Assembly (NCBI GenBank): GCA_029077775.1
Contig: JAQNCU010000079.1
Coordinates: 1-10,251 of the forward strand
DNA from: Acidocella sp.
GTDB lineage: Bacteria; Pseudomonadota; Alphaproteobacteria; Acetobacterales; Acetobacteraceae
DNA length: 10,251 nucleotides
Reading direction: 5' to 3'
Shown here: positions 1 to 7,234 of the stretch, piece by piece
How the letters are laid out: each line of letters starts with the position of its first letter
How positions within the stretch are numbered: the stretch's first letter is position 1
Notes under the pieces: model-generated
The model's input: only the letters and a program-made list of their open reading frames with translations
What the model was told of the DNA's origin: nothing
The model's database searches: none
Program-made: the position numbers and the translations under genes

Positions 1-34
1 TGGCCCGCCCCCGGAGACCTGTTGTGACCAGACC

Positions 35-589
35 TCAGGCGGAGCGCGCGCCGATCGGCAACACAATACGGCCATGCACTTCGTTGATGACCTCAGCGGC
101 GCCGAGGTAGAACGCCAGGATCGCGGTGATCAAACCACCATACCCGCCCAAAGTGGTGAGCATCGGCATCCCCAGAAGCGGGGCCAGGCCGAGCAGCATG
201 AAGGTCGGCCAGAGAGCCAGGAAAATAAGGAACAAGGTGCGGTTGAGCGCGAAGGTGCCCACCCACATGGCAAGCGTGAACAAGCCCCAGATGACCAGAT
301 ACCAGCCAATTGCCGCGGCGGGCACACCGGCGCCGAAAAATTTCGCGAACAGCGCAAAGCTCCACCAGAACGCGCCATAGCCGCAAAACGCGACGAACCC
401 GAACGTATTGCCCTTTGCCATCTCCATCAGCCCGGCGGCAAATTGCGCGGTACCGCCAAAGGCAAAGGCCATGGCCAGCACCAGCGGCACCGAGGTGCCC
501 GCCAGCATGCCAGCATTTACCATGCTGAGCAGCCATGTCGTTAAAGCGAAGCCAAAAAGCCCGAGCGGGGCTGGGTTTGCGAGTTTCAT
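35..589 (-). CDS. satP: Acetate uptake transporter, GPR1/FUN34/YaaH (SatP) family
   Basis: Predicted inner-membrane channel/symporter that brings acetate, and in the E. coli homologue also succinate, into the cell. The 184-residue protein is nearly all hydrophobic with about six membrane segments and matches the usual length of about 190. The family signature NPAPLGL is at residues 5-11, NTFGF...YGAFWWSFA follows at about 61-80, and AFYLGAAEVINE is at about 159-170. The ATG at 589 has a well-placed GGAG (597-600, minus strand) and the signature begins right after it, so the start is secure. The gene lies 164 bp beyond the SDR gene and has its own plausible promoter, so it is probably a separate transcription unit. 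Family assignment is firm. Substrate preference within the family is inferred. Confidence 0.92.
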   Translation of the reverse strand: MKLANPAPLGLFGFALTTWLLSMVNAGMLAGTSVPLVLAMAFAFGGTAQFAAGLMEMAKGNTFGFVAFCGYGAFWWSFALFAKFFGAGVPAAAIGWYLVIWGLFTLAMWVGTFALNRTLFLIFLALWPTFMLLGLAPLLGMPMLTTLGGYGGLITAILAFYLGAAEVINEVHGRIVLPIGARSA

Positions 590-674
590 GTCGTTTCTCC
601 GGATATTAAGGCCTTTTCGGCCGATTGTTTTACAAAGATCATGTTTTCAGGATCGGCGGTCTCATCAGTCTCCC

Positions 675-700
675 AGAAACAGAAAGAAAACTCTGTTTCT
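675..700. promoter_or_regulatory. 9-bp-arm inverted repeat upstream of satP, candidate operator
   Basis: AGAAACAGA (675-683) and TCTGTTTCT (692-700) are perfect inverted copies separated by 8 bp, so the arm centres are 17 bp apart. The repeat lies immediately downstream of the predicted transcription start of satP. This geometry fits a dimeric repressor site. The same sequence could instead fold as an AT-rich hairpin at the 5' end of the mRNA. It is not a convincing terminator for the SDR gene because no T-run follows on the minus strand. I do not recognise the motif. Confidence 0.45.
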
Positions 701-707
701 AAACTGC

Positions 708-738
708 ATTATATCTCATGTTTTCGCGCGCCGGTAAA
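708..738 (-). promoter_or_regulatory. Candidate promoter of the acetate transporter gene
   Basis: The minus strand carries a perfect TATAAT at 713-708. The best upstream element is TTTACC at 738-733, a 4/6 match to TTGACA with a long 19-bp spacer. Transcription would start near 701-702, giving a leader of about 110 nt before the ATG at 589. The -10 is striking in this GC-rich sequence. The -35 is weak, which would suit a promoter that needs an activator. This is inference from sequence only. Confidence 0.5.
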
Positions 739-753
739 TGAGCCTGAACGGGC

Positions 754-1530
754 TCAGACCACCGCCGGGCTCTGCGCGCCATCCATGCTGATCGTCACCG
801 CCGTGATATAGGATGCATGGTCCGAGACCAAAAACAGCATTGCCGACGCGATCTCTGTGGGTTTTGCCATCCGGCCCATGGGGATGCGGGCGATGCTCTC
901 GGCCCGCGCGACCTCGATACTGATCCCCGCCGCCCGCGCGGTCGCCCCCAGACCCTCCGCCACCCGCCCAGTCTCGGTCAACCCGGGGTTCAACCCCACC
1001 ACGCGGACGCCCTGCCCAGCATAGGCCGCACCGAGCCCGGCGGTCGCCAGCATCAGCGCCGCATTCGCCGCCCCGCCCGCGATATGCACAGGCGAGGCGA
1101 TTTTTCCGCCATTGCCGATAATGTTCACAATAACGCCAGAGCCGCGCGCCGCCATCGCCTTCACCACCGGGTCGATCACGTTAATGGTGGTGAAATATTT
1201 CGCATCCATGGCCGCCCGCCATGCGGCGGGGGAAAGCTCCGGCGCGGGGGTCCGCTTCGCCGCCCCGGCACTGTTCACCAGAATGTCCACAGGCCCGAGC
1301 GCGTGGCTGACGGCGGAGACCATGTTCGCCGCCGCCATCGGGTCAGATAAATCCGCCGCGAACCCAACCGCACCCGGCAACCCGGCGAGCGCCGCATCGA
1401 TATGCGCCTGGTCACGCGCGCATATCGCCACCTTCACCCCTTCCGCGCGCAACGCCGTGGCACAGGCCAACCCGATTCCCTTGGACCCACCGCATACCAG
1501 CGCCACTTTGCCACGTAAGTTAAGGTCCAT
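754..1530 (-). CDS. SDR-fold protein with atypical active site, downstream of hemA
   Basis: This 258-residue protein has the single-domain Rossmann layout of classical short-chain dehydrogenases. It shows the nucleotide-binding GGSKGIG at 14-20, AADL at 58-61, NSAG at 86-89, and a normal C-terminal part with IPMGR, PTEIA, FLVSDHASYIT and a final DGA. The catalytic part is odd. Where Y-x-x-x-K is expected the sequence is H149-I-A-G-G153, no Tyr-x-x-x-Lys occurs anywhere in the protein, the usual active-site Ser aligns with Ile138/Gly139, and the tetrad Asn aligns with Lys111. The cofactor site therefore looks intact but the classical proton relay does not. The ATG at 1530 is 5 bp after the hemA stop with no clear Shine-Dalgarno, so translation is probably coupled to hemA. 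Substrate is unknown, and automatic labels such as 3-oxoacyl reductase would be unreliable. Confidence 0.85.
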   Translation of the reverse strand: MDLNLRGKVALVCGGSKGIGLACATALRAEGVKVAICARDQAHIDAALAGLPGAVGFAADLSDPMAAANMVSAVSHALGPVDILVNSAGAAKRTPAPELSPAAWRAAMDAKYFTTINVIDPVVKAMAARGSGVIVNIIGNGGKIASPVHIAGGAANAALMLATAGLGAAYAGQGVRVVGLNPGLTETGRVAEGLGATARAAGISIEVARAESIARIPMGRMAKPTEIASAMLFLVSDHASYITAVTISMDGAQSPAVV

Positions 1531-1535
1531 CAGTG

Positions 1536-2780
1536 TCAGCGCCGCTCGGCACCGGTCTCCAGCAAAATCTGCGACAATGCCGCGACCAGCCCATCCATCA
1601 TCGCCTCGGTATGTTTCGGGCCTGGGGTAAAGCGCAGTCTTTCGGTCCCCTTCGGCACGGTTGGATAATTGATCGGCGTGGCATACATCCCGAATTCACG
1701 GATCAACCGCATGGAAACCGCCGTCGCCCGTGCCGCATCGCCGATCATCAGCGGCACGATATGGCTCGTGCTGTCCATCACAGGCAAACCGGCGGCATGG
1801 AATTTCGCCTTCAGCCGGGCCGCACGCTCAAACAATAAGGCCCGCCTGGCGCTGTCGGCCTTTAAAATACGCACCGAAGCGAGCGCCGCCGCCACAGTCG
1901 GCGGCGGTAATGCGGTGGTGAAAATAAACCCGGCAGCAACCGAGCGGATATAATCCAGTACCTTGAAATCCCCGGTCACATACCCGCCATGGCAGCCATA
2001 GGCTTTGGCCAGCGTGCCCTCGATGATCGTGATCCGCCCGGCCACGCCATCACGCTCAGAGACCCCGCCGCCATGCGCGCCATACATCCCCACCGCGTGA
2101 ACCTCATCGAGATAGGTGAGCGCGTTGTATTTATCGGCGAGATCACAGATTTCCCTCAACGGCGCGATATCCCCATCCATGGAATAGACACTCTCAAACG
2201 CGATCAGTTTCGGCGCATCAGAGGGGGCGGCGGCCAGAAGCCGCTCCAGATCGCTAATGTCGTTATGCTTGAACACATGCACGGTGGCGCGTTTTCCATC
2301 TTTTATGCCCACCACCATCGAATTATGGTTTTGCGCGTCTGAGAACACGTGCCAATCGGGCAGCGAATTCAAAATCGCGCTCAAGGTCGCCTGGTTCGAC
2401 ACATAGCCGGATGTGAACAGCAGGGCCGCATCCTTGCCATGAAGATCGGCCAGTTCTTCCTCCAGCGCCACGTGCAGCGGCGATGAGCCCGCGATGTTGC
2501 GCGTGCCCCCCGCACCCGCACCCATCCGCCGCGCCGCGTTCACCGAAGCGTCGATCACTTCCGGGTCTGTGCCCATGGCGAGATAATCATTCGACGACCA
2601 GACCAGAATATCCCGGGTCTTGCCCTCCATCGTGACAGAATAATACGGAAACCGGTCGCTCAGCTTCTCCAGCGCGACAAACCGCCGATACCGCCCCTGG
2701 GCGGTAATCTCGGCCAGCGCCTCATCGCATTTGGTCAGAAACTTATGCGTGACTTTAGGTGGCTCGTTATATGTATCCAT
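1536..2780 (-). CDS. hemA: 5-aminolevulinate synthase (C4/Shemin pathway)
   Basis: PLP enzyme that condenses glycine with succinyl-CoA to give 5-aminolevulinate, CO2 and CoA, the first committed step of heme and other tetrapyrrole synthesis in Alphaproteobacteria. The 414 residues match the family (about 400-410). The glycine-rich GAGAGGTRNIAGSS is at 87-100, FSDAQNHNSM at 146-155, LDEVHAVG with Asp225 and His228 at 224-231 (PLP-ring contacts), and EGTLAKAYG with the Schiff-base Lys259 at 254-262. PINYPTVPKGTERLRF at 369-384 is typical of ALA synthase rather than of the relatives Kbl (2-amino-3-ketobutyrate ligase) or BioF. The start at 2780 has a modest AGGCGA upstream. It is the first gene of a two-gene unit with the SDR-like gene 5 bp downstream. 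Confidence 0.96.
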   Translation of the reverse strand: MDTYNEPPKVTHKFLTKCDEALAEITAQGRYRRFVALEKLSDRFPYYSVTMEGKTRDILVWSSNDYLAMGTDPEVIDASVNAARRMGAGAGGTRNIAGSSPLHVALEEELADLHGKDAALLFTSGYVSNQATLSAILNSLPDWHVFSDAQNHNSMVVGIKDGKRATVHVFKHNDISDLERLLAAAPSDAPKLIAFESVYSMDGDIAPLREICDLADKYNALTYLDEVHAVGMYGAHGGGVSERDGVAGRITIIEGTLAKAYGCHGGYVTGDFKVLDYIRSVAAGFIFTTALPPPTVAAALASVRILKADSARRALLFERAARLKAKFHAAGLPVMDSTSHIVPLMIGDAARATAVSMRLIREFGMYATPINYPTVPKGTERLRFTPGPKHTEAMMDGLVAALSQILLETGAERR

Positions 2781-2806
2781 GATCGCCTGGAATTAGGAAC
2801 GATGGA

Positions 2807-2835
2807 GCAAAGCGCCAGAGCCCACACGGTGTCAA
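2807..2835 (-). promoter_or_regulatory. Candidate hemA promoter
   Basis: In the 116-bp gap between the CBS gene and hemA the minus strand has a perfect TTGACA at 2835-2830. The region 17-18 bp further on (about 2812-2807) reads CTTTGC/TTTGCT, a poor -10. Alphaproteobacterial promoters often tolerate a weak -10 with a good -35, so this is the best candidate in the gap. I see no clear FNR-type (TTGAT-N4-ATCAA) site. Confidence 0.35.
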
Positions 2836-2896
2836 TCATCCGTGCGACCGACGCATACCCCCTATCGCGATCTTGATGAACAAGCCGCGCGCGCCG

Positions 2897-3331
2897 TCAG
2901 ACCCCGCCCACCACATAGGTACGCAGACTCTCTACCTCATGCTGGCTCTGCTCGATCCGCGCCTTGACCACGTCGCCGATGCTGACCAGCCCGACCAGAC
3001 GGCCAGCCTCCATCACCGGTAAATGCCGGAAATGCCCATCGGTCATGATCTCCATGGCCTCCGCCACGGTGGTTGCCGGGCTCGCCGTCACCGGATTGGC
3101 GGTCATCAATGCCGCCGCCGGTAATTCCAACGTGCCCAGCGCCGCCATGGCCAGGCTGCGCACCACGTCGCGCTCGCTCAAGATCCCGACCAGCCGGTCC
3201 GCCTTGTCGATCACCAGCACCGCGCCGATGCGCTTTTCGGCCAGCACCGTGATCACGCCGCTGATCGTCATGTCGGGCAAGACCGCAAAAAACCCCGGTG
3301 GCTTGTTTTTCAAAATCGCGTTCAAGGTCAT
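2897..3331 (-). CDS. Tandem CBS-domain protein
   Basis: A small soluble protein of 144 residues made almost only of two CBS domains, a Bateman module. The first spans about residues 8-62, ending in GILSERDVVR (49-58). The second spans about 74-127, starting MTANPVTASP (76-85) and ending GLVSIGDVVK (114-123). Such modules bind adenosyl ligands (AMP, ATP, NADH, SAM) and sense energy or redox state. No enzymatic or DNA-binding domain is attached, so the effect must come through a partner that cannot be named from sequence. The short tail HEVESLRTYVVGGV is of the kind seen in other alphaproteobacterial stand-alone CBS proteins. The ATG at 3331 is preceded by GGGGGTGA about 4 nt upstream. The gene is flanked by gaps of 154 and 116 bp and is probably monocistronic. 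Confidence 0.9.
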   Translation of the reverse strand: MTLNAILKNKPPGFFAVLPDMTISGVITVLAEKRIGAVLVIDKADRLVGILSERDVVRSLAMAALGTLELPAAALMTANPVTASPATTVAEAMEIMTDGHFRHLPVMEAGRLVGLVSIGDVVKARIEQSQHEVESLRTYVVGGV

Positions 3332-3362
3332 AAGTCACCCCCAATATTTTTCTGATCTCTCA

Positions 3363-3391
3363 ACTATGACTGTGCGCAGGCGTTCATTCAA
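3363..3391 (-). promoter_or_regulatory. Candidate promoter of the CBS-domain gene
   Basis: On the minus strand TTGAAT (3391-3386) and CATAGT (3368-3363) are separated by exactly 17 bp. Each matches the sigma-70 consensus at 4 of 6 positions. Transcription would start near 3356, leaving a short leader of about 25 nt that contains the GGGGGTGA ribosome-binding site. The surrounding 3340-3430 is AT-rich compared with its neighbours, as expected of a promoter region. I see no good terminator for the upstream ABC gene in this gap. Confidence 0.45.
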
Positions 3392-3485
3392 ATGATATTT
3401 TCACAAATCCGCCGTTATGTTCTATCTCGTTTTGGTGCGGTGCAATAACGATCTGGGGCGACGCGCGCCATTTTGCCAAGCCAGT

Positions 3486-5255
3486 TCACTCAACCGCCTC
3501 ACGCGCGCCATCCATGATCTGCGTTTCGACCAAATCGGCAAAAACCCCATGCTGGTCCAGCAACGCGCGAAACCGCCCACGCTCAACCACACGCCCTTCC
3601 TCGAACACCAATATCTCATCGGCATCGCGAATGGTTGAGAGCCTGTGCGCGATGACAAAACTTGTCCGCCCACGCATCAGCGCCCGCAACGCCCGTCCTA
3701 CCCGCGCTTCGGTTGCGGCGTCCAGCGCGCTTGTCGCTTCATCCAGCACCAATATCGGTGGGTCCTTCAATATCGCTCGTGCGATCGCCAGGCGCTGGCG
3801 CTGGCCACCTGATAAATTAACCCCGCGTTCACCGATCATGGTCTCGAAACCTTGCGGCTGGCGCTCAATAAACGCCAAAGCCTCCGCCATCTCGCAGGCC
3901 CTGCGCAGCTGCGCCTCGCTGGCGTCGGGCTTGCCTACCAGTAAATTCTCGCGGATCGATCTGTTGAACAGCAAACTGTCCTGGAACACCACGCCGATCG
4001 CCGCGCGCAGTGAATCGAGTGACACATCCCTGATGTCCTGATCGTCGATCAGAATCCGCCCGCTCATGGGGTCCCAGTAACGCTGCAACAGCGCCATGGT
4101 GCTGGATTTCCCCGCCCCCGTGCTGCCGACCAGCGCGATGACCTGCCCTGGCCGCGCCGTGAAGCTGACATCCTGCACCGTCGGGATGCCGCTTACATAC
4201 GCAAAATTCACCGCCTCGAACCGCACGACGCCCTCGCCCACCCGCAAGCGCGGCGCGGCGTGGCGTTCAGGGATCGTGCTGCGCGCATCCATGACGCCAA
4301 AAAAATCGACCAACACCGGCATTTGCAAAAACAGCCGCGAGACAAAGCCCATCGCGCCGGTCAAGCGGCCGATGAGCAGGGTCGCAAACCCCATGAAAGA
4401 CACGATCGCGCCGATGCTCGCCGCCCCGCGCAGATGCAGGATGGTGCCGACCATGAAGATTGTGATCACCGTGATCGTGCTCGCTGCCGAGGTTACCACG
4501 CTCAACACCGCCCACCAGTTCAACACCGGAAACTGCTTGCGAATCACCTGTTCGCTGGTCGCGCGGAAGCTCTGCGCCTCGGCGAATAGCCGGGTATAGG
4601 CTTGCACCACCAGAACATTGGCCAGCGCGTCCTGCGCGGTGCCGGCGAGGGTTGAATGATACCCCTCCACCTGGCGCTGCGCCGTTTCAGTCCGGGTGAT
4701 TACCAGCACGGTGAACACGCAAAACACCACCACCAGCACGATCAACGCCATGGCCAGTTGCCAGTTCAACATAATGGTCAGCGGCAACAGCACGATCACC
4801 GCCAGCAAAGTTGCCAGATGTTCGCGGAAAAAAGATAGCCACATCCAGAACAAGCCATCCGCCCCGGCCAGCATCATTTTCATCACCCGCCCGGATTGCC
4901 GGTCCCGGTGGAAGGCGGGCGGCAGTGAGAGCACATGGCTGAAAAACCGCGCCATCGCCGCCAGCCGGTTGCGGTGCGCCAACCGCTCCGCCTGCACCGC
5001 CAGGATGATGTTCGCGCCGATGCCGACAATACCGATCCCCGCCCAGAGCCCGAGCAAAATCTCGGCGCCGCTGATGACGGACCTGCCGGTCATGGCCCCT
5101 GATTGCGTGAGCAGGTTGATCACCCGCCCGAACAATACGGGTTCGGCAAATTGCAGCGCGATGACCAGAAAATTCGCCAGCACAAGCCCCAGCGCCAGCC
5201 CACGCTCCGGCGCCAGCAGCCCCAAAACCCGCATATAGATCCGTAAAAACCCCAT
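3486..5255 (-). CDS. ndvA: ABC exporter half-transporter, NdvA/ChvA (beta-glucan export)-like
   Basis: A type IV-fold ABC exporter with fused membrane and ATPase domains that should work as a homodimer in the inner membrane. From the ATG at 5255 it has 589 residues, close to NdvA (about 588), which exports cyclic beta-1,2-glucan to the periplasm. The opening MGFLRIYMRVLGLL and the early EPVLFGRVI (38-46) resemble NdvA. The ATPase domain is complete: Walker A GSTGAGKSS at 377-385, Q-loop Gln425, LSGGQ at 481-485, Walker B ILVLDE at 501-506 with catalytic Glu506, and switch His537. An upstream in-frame GTG at 5273 would add six residues, but its purine run abuts the codon, whereas the ATG has GGAG 6 nt away. 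No cyclic-glucan synthase gene (ndvB) is nearby, so the exact substrate is inference; a lipid or other glycan exporter is possible. Confidence 0.78.
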   Translation of the reverse strand: MGFLRIYMRVLGLLAPERGLALGLVLANFLVIALQFAEPVLFGRVINLLTQSGAMTGRSVISGAEILLGLWAGIGIVGIGANIILAVQAERLAHRNRLAAMARFFSHVLSLPPAFHRDRQSGRVMKMMLAGADGLFWMWLSFFREHLATLLAVIVLLPLTIMLNWQLAMALIVLVVVFCVFTVLVITRTETAQRQVEGYHSTLAGTAQDALANVLVVQAYTRLFAEAQSFRATSEQVIRKQFPVLNWWAVLSVVTSAASTITVITIFMVGTILHLRGAASIGAIVSFMGFATLLIGRLTGAMGFVSRLFLQMPVLVDFFGVMDARSTIPERHAAPRLRVGEGVVRFEAVNFAYVSGIPTVQDVSFTARPGQVIALVGSTGAGKSSTMALLQRYWDPMSGRILIDDQDIRDVSLDSLRAAIGVVFQDSLLFNRSIRENLLVGKPDASEAQLRRACEMAEALAFIERQPQGFETMIGERGVNLSGGQRQRLAIARAILKDPPILVLDEATSALDAATEARVGRALRALMRGRTSFVIAHRLSTIRDADEILVFEEGRVVERGRFRALLDQHGVFADLVETQIMDGAREAVE

Positions 5256-5273
5256 TCGCGGCTCCAAATTCAC

Positions 5274-5287
5274 CCCTTATATAAGGG
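5274..5287. promoter_or_regulatory. Perfect 14-bp palindrome ahead of the NdvA-like gene
   Basis: CCCTTATATAAGGG is a perfect spacerless palindrome in the 59-bp gap between the hydrolase stop and the exporter ATG. It contains TATATA, which could be a -10 element, but I found no good -35 at 17-18 bp (nearest TTAAAA at 19 bp). It may be a protein-binding site overlapping a weak promoter, which would separate the exporter from the upstream gene. The function is not established. Confidence 0.35.
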
Positions 5288-5314
5288 TCAGGAATGGGAC
5301 GGTTTTAAGGCGAC

Positions 5315-6103
5315 CTAATTGGCGATCGGGCCGTAAAGCGCCGGCCTGCGGTCGGCGAATAATGGGTCGCCCCTGCGCACTGTCGCCTGATGCACCGGGT
5401 CGATCTCGGCATAGATCATGGCTGCCTCCCGCCCCGCCTGCGCCAGAATTGCGCCGTTTGGCCCGCAAATACTGGAAAGGCCGATATATTGCAGCCCGTC
5501 CTCGGCGCCGGAATGGTTGGCGTAGGCCACATAAACCTGGTTCTCGAAGGCCCGCGCCGGGATAACATGCCGCGCCACCTGCTCGTAGGGCTCCATCTGC
5601 GCGGTCGGCACCAAAATTACATCCGCCCCGGCCAATGCGAGACGCCGCGCGGGTTCGGGGAACTCGATATCGTAACAGATCAACAACCCGATTTTCAGCC
5701 CGCGCCAGGAGGCGAGCGTGAACTCACCGCCCACCGCCTTGAACATGTCCCGGTCCAGCCCGCCATAGAGATGCGATTTGCGGTAATTGAGTAAAATCTC
5801 GCCATTCCCGTCGATCAGGACGGCGGCATTCGCCACATCTGTGCCCACCCGCTCAGGGTAGCCGAAGACCAGCGCCATCGCGTAATCGCGCGCTATTGCC
5901 CGCGCCGGTTCCAGCCCTTTTTCATCAATTGCCCATTTTTGGGCATTTTCCAGCCCGATATTATAGCCTGAGAGATACATCTCGGGCAGCAGCAGCAAGT
6001 CCGCCCCCGCCGCCTTCGCCTCGGCGGCCATTTGCGCCATCAGCGCGAAGCCCGCTTCCGGGTTGTTGATATGTCCGGCGGTCTGGCAAAGGGAGATTTT
6101 CAT
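5315..6103 (-). CDS. Carbon-nitrogen hydrolase (nitrilase superfamily amidase)
   Basis: A cytosolic hydrolase of the nitrilase superfamily that cleaves C-N bonds, usually of small amides. The catalytic triad is visible and correctly spaced over 262 residues: Glu41 in LLLLPEMYLSGYN, Lys109 in NYRKSHLYG, and nucleophile Cys143 in LLICYDIEFPE. The sequence ADVILVPTA (160-168) and the arrangement after the Cys are typical of aliphatic-amidase or omega-amidase-like branches rather than of true nitrilases. No glutaminase-NAD synthetase fusion or N-acyltransferase membrane part is present. The ATG at 6103 is 39 bp after ychF with only a weak AGG upstream, so it may be read from the ychF transcript. 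The natural substrate cannot be told from sequence or neighbours. Confidence 0.88.
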   Translation of the reverse strand: MKISLCQTAGHINNPEAGFALMAQMAAEAKAAGADLLLLPEMYLSGYNIGLENAQKWAIDEKGLEPARAIARDYAMALVFGYPERVGTDVANAAVLIDGNGEILLNYRKSHLYGGLDRDMFKAVGGEFTLASWRGLKIGLLICYDIEFPEPARRLALAGADVILVPTAQMEPYEQVARHVIPARAFENQVYVAYANHSGAEDGLQYIGLSSICGPNGAILAQAGREAAMIYAEIDPVHQATVRRGDPLFADRRPALYGPIAN

Positions 6104-6142
6104 AAATATAGCCTAAACCAGGGTGGCCGTTCCCGCCAAATA

Positions 6143-7234
6143 TTACACATTGAACCTGAACAGCAGGACGTCGCCGTACTTGACGACATAATCCCGGCCT
6201 TCCACGCGCAACCGGCCCGCCTCCCGCGCACCTGCCTCGCCCTTATAGGCGACGTAATCCTCGTAGGAAGTGGTCTCCGCGGCGATGAACCCGCGCTCGA
6301 AATCGCCGTGGATCACGCCCGCAGCACCCGGTGCCTTGGTGCCCTTGATGATCGTCCAGGCCCGCGTCTCCTTCGGCCCGACCGTGAAATACGTGATCAA
6401 CCCCAGCAGCCCGTACCCGGCGCGGATCACGCGGTCGAGCCCGCTATCTTCCAGGCCCAGATCGGCCAGGAACCCCGCACGCTCATCCTCGGGCAATTGG
6501 CTAACCTCGGCCTCGATCGCACAGGAAACGATCACATGCGCCGCCCCTATTGATGCCGCCATGGCTGCCACACGCGCGCTTAGCGCATTGCCGCCGGCAG
6601 CCTGCGCTTCCTCGACATTGCAGACATACAATACAGGCTTGGCGGTTAGCAGATTTAACCGCTTGGCGTCTTCAGCCTGCGTCGGGGTAATGGCGGTCCG
6701 GGCCGCAAATCCAGCCTCCAACGCGGCCAGGATAGGCTCCATCAGCGCCACGTCCGCTGCCGCCTGCCGGTCGGTCTTGGCCTTTTTCTGTAAGGCAGGC
6801 AGCCGCCTCGTCAGGCTGTCCAGGTCGGCCAGCATCAACTCGGTCTCCACCGTCTCGGCATCGCGGATCGGGTCGATATGGCCTTCCACATGGGTCACGT
6901 CGTCATCCTCGAAACACCGCAGCACATGCACGATCGCATCCACTTCCCGGATATTCGCGAGGAACTGGTTGCCCAGCCCCTCCCCTTTCGAGGCCCCGCG
7001 CACCAGCCCTGCAATATCGACGAATTCCAGGCTGGTTGGCACTTTTTTGGCCGATTTGCCGATCACCGCCAGGGCCTCCATCCGCGGATCAGGCACCGCC
7101 ACCCTCCCGACATTCGGCTCGATCGTGCAGAACGGATAATTTGCCGCCTGGGCGGCGACAGTCGCCGTGAGGGCGTTGAATAAAGTGGATTTCCCCACAT
7201 TCGGCAGCCCGACAATCCCGCAATTAAACCCCAT
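6143..7234 (-). CDS. ychF: YchF/OLA1 P-loop ATPase
   Basis: Conserved Obg-family NTPase that binds ribosomes and prefers ATP to GTP; in E. coli it is linked to stress responses. The 363 residues equal the E. coli length. The P-loop GLPNVGKST is at 9-17, DIAG (G3) at 73-76, and the G4 position reads NVEE (206-209) instead of NKxD, the change behind ATP preference. A coiled-coil helical arm covers about 130-190, and a TGS domain begins near 279 (LITYFTVGPKETRAW). I chose the ATG at 7234 because it gives the family start MGFNCGIVG and has GGGGAT 9 nt upstream; a TTG at 7249 and an ATG at 7243 would add five or three residues. The start overlaps the end of pth by 11 bp, so the two are probably translationally coupled. 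Confidence 0.97.
   Translation of the reverse strand: MGFNCGIVGLPNVGKSTLFNALTATVAAQAANYPFCTIEPNVGRVAVPDPRMEALAVIGKSAKKVPTSLEFVDIAGLVRGASKGEGLGNQFLANIREVDAIVHVLRCFEDDDVTHVEGHIDPIRDAETVETELMLADLDSLTRRLPALQKKAKTDRQAAADVALMEPILAALEAGFAARTAITPTQAEDAKRLNLLTAKPVLYVCNVEEAQAAGGNALSARVAAMAASIGAAHVIVSCAIEAEVSQLPEDERAGFLADLGLEDSGLDRVIRAGYGLLGLITYFTVGPKETRAWTIIKGTKAPGAAGVIHGDFERGFIAAETTSYEDYVAYKGEAGAREAGRLRVEGRDYVVKYGDVLLFRFNV

Noticed and set aside
1..34. Possible terminator after satP
   Set aside because: Only 34 bp remain before the edge, and I see no convincing stem with a T-run. The sequence is too short to judge.
610..622. Short GGCC-N5-GGCC hairpin and TTGT-N3-ACAA (625-635) in the satP leader
   Set aside because: Four-base arms are expected by chance in a sequence of this length and composition.
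1536..2780. Alternative identity of hemA as Kbl or BioF, the related alpha-oxoamine synthases
   Set aside because: The GTRNIAGSS and PINYPTVPKGTERLRF motifs and the length of 414 fit ALA synthase.
3461..3511. Direct repeat ACGCGCGCCAT at 3461-3471 and 3501-3511, 40 bp apart
   Set aside because: One copy is in the gap and the other in the end of the exporter gene. The sequence is GC-simple, no third copy exists nearby, and no mobile-element features accompany it. Probably chance.
5930..5945. Hairpin TGCCCA-TTTT-TGGGCA
   Set aside because: It lies within the coding region of the amidase, has only six pairs and no T-run on the coding strand. No antisense gene would use it as a terminator.
6270..7139. 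A 289-codon open frame on the plus strand
   Set aside because: It lies antisense inside ychF, whose motifs are unmistakable. The translation is Ser/Arg/Ala-rich with no recognisable domain, as expected from the reverse of a GC-rich gene. Other long plus-strand frames (74-544, 817-1350, 3514-4041, 4696-5238) are rejected for the same reason.
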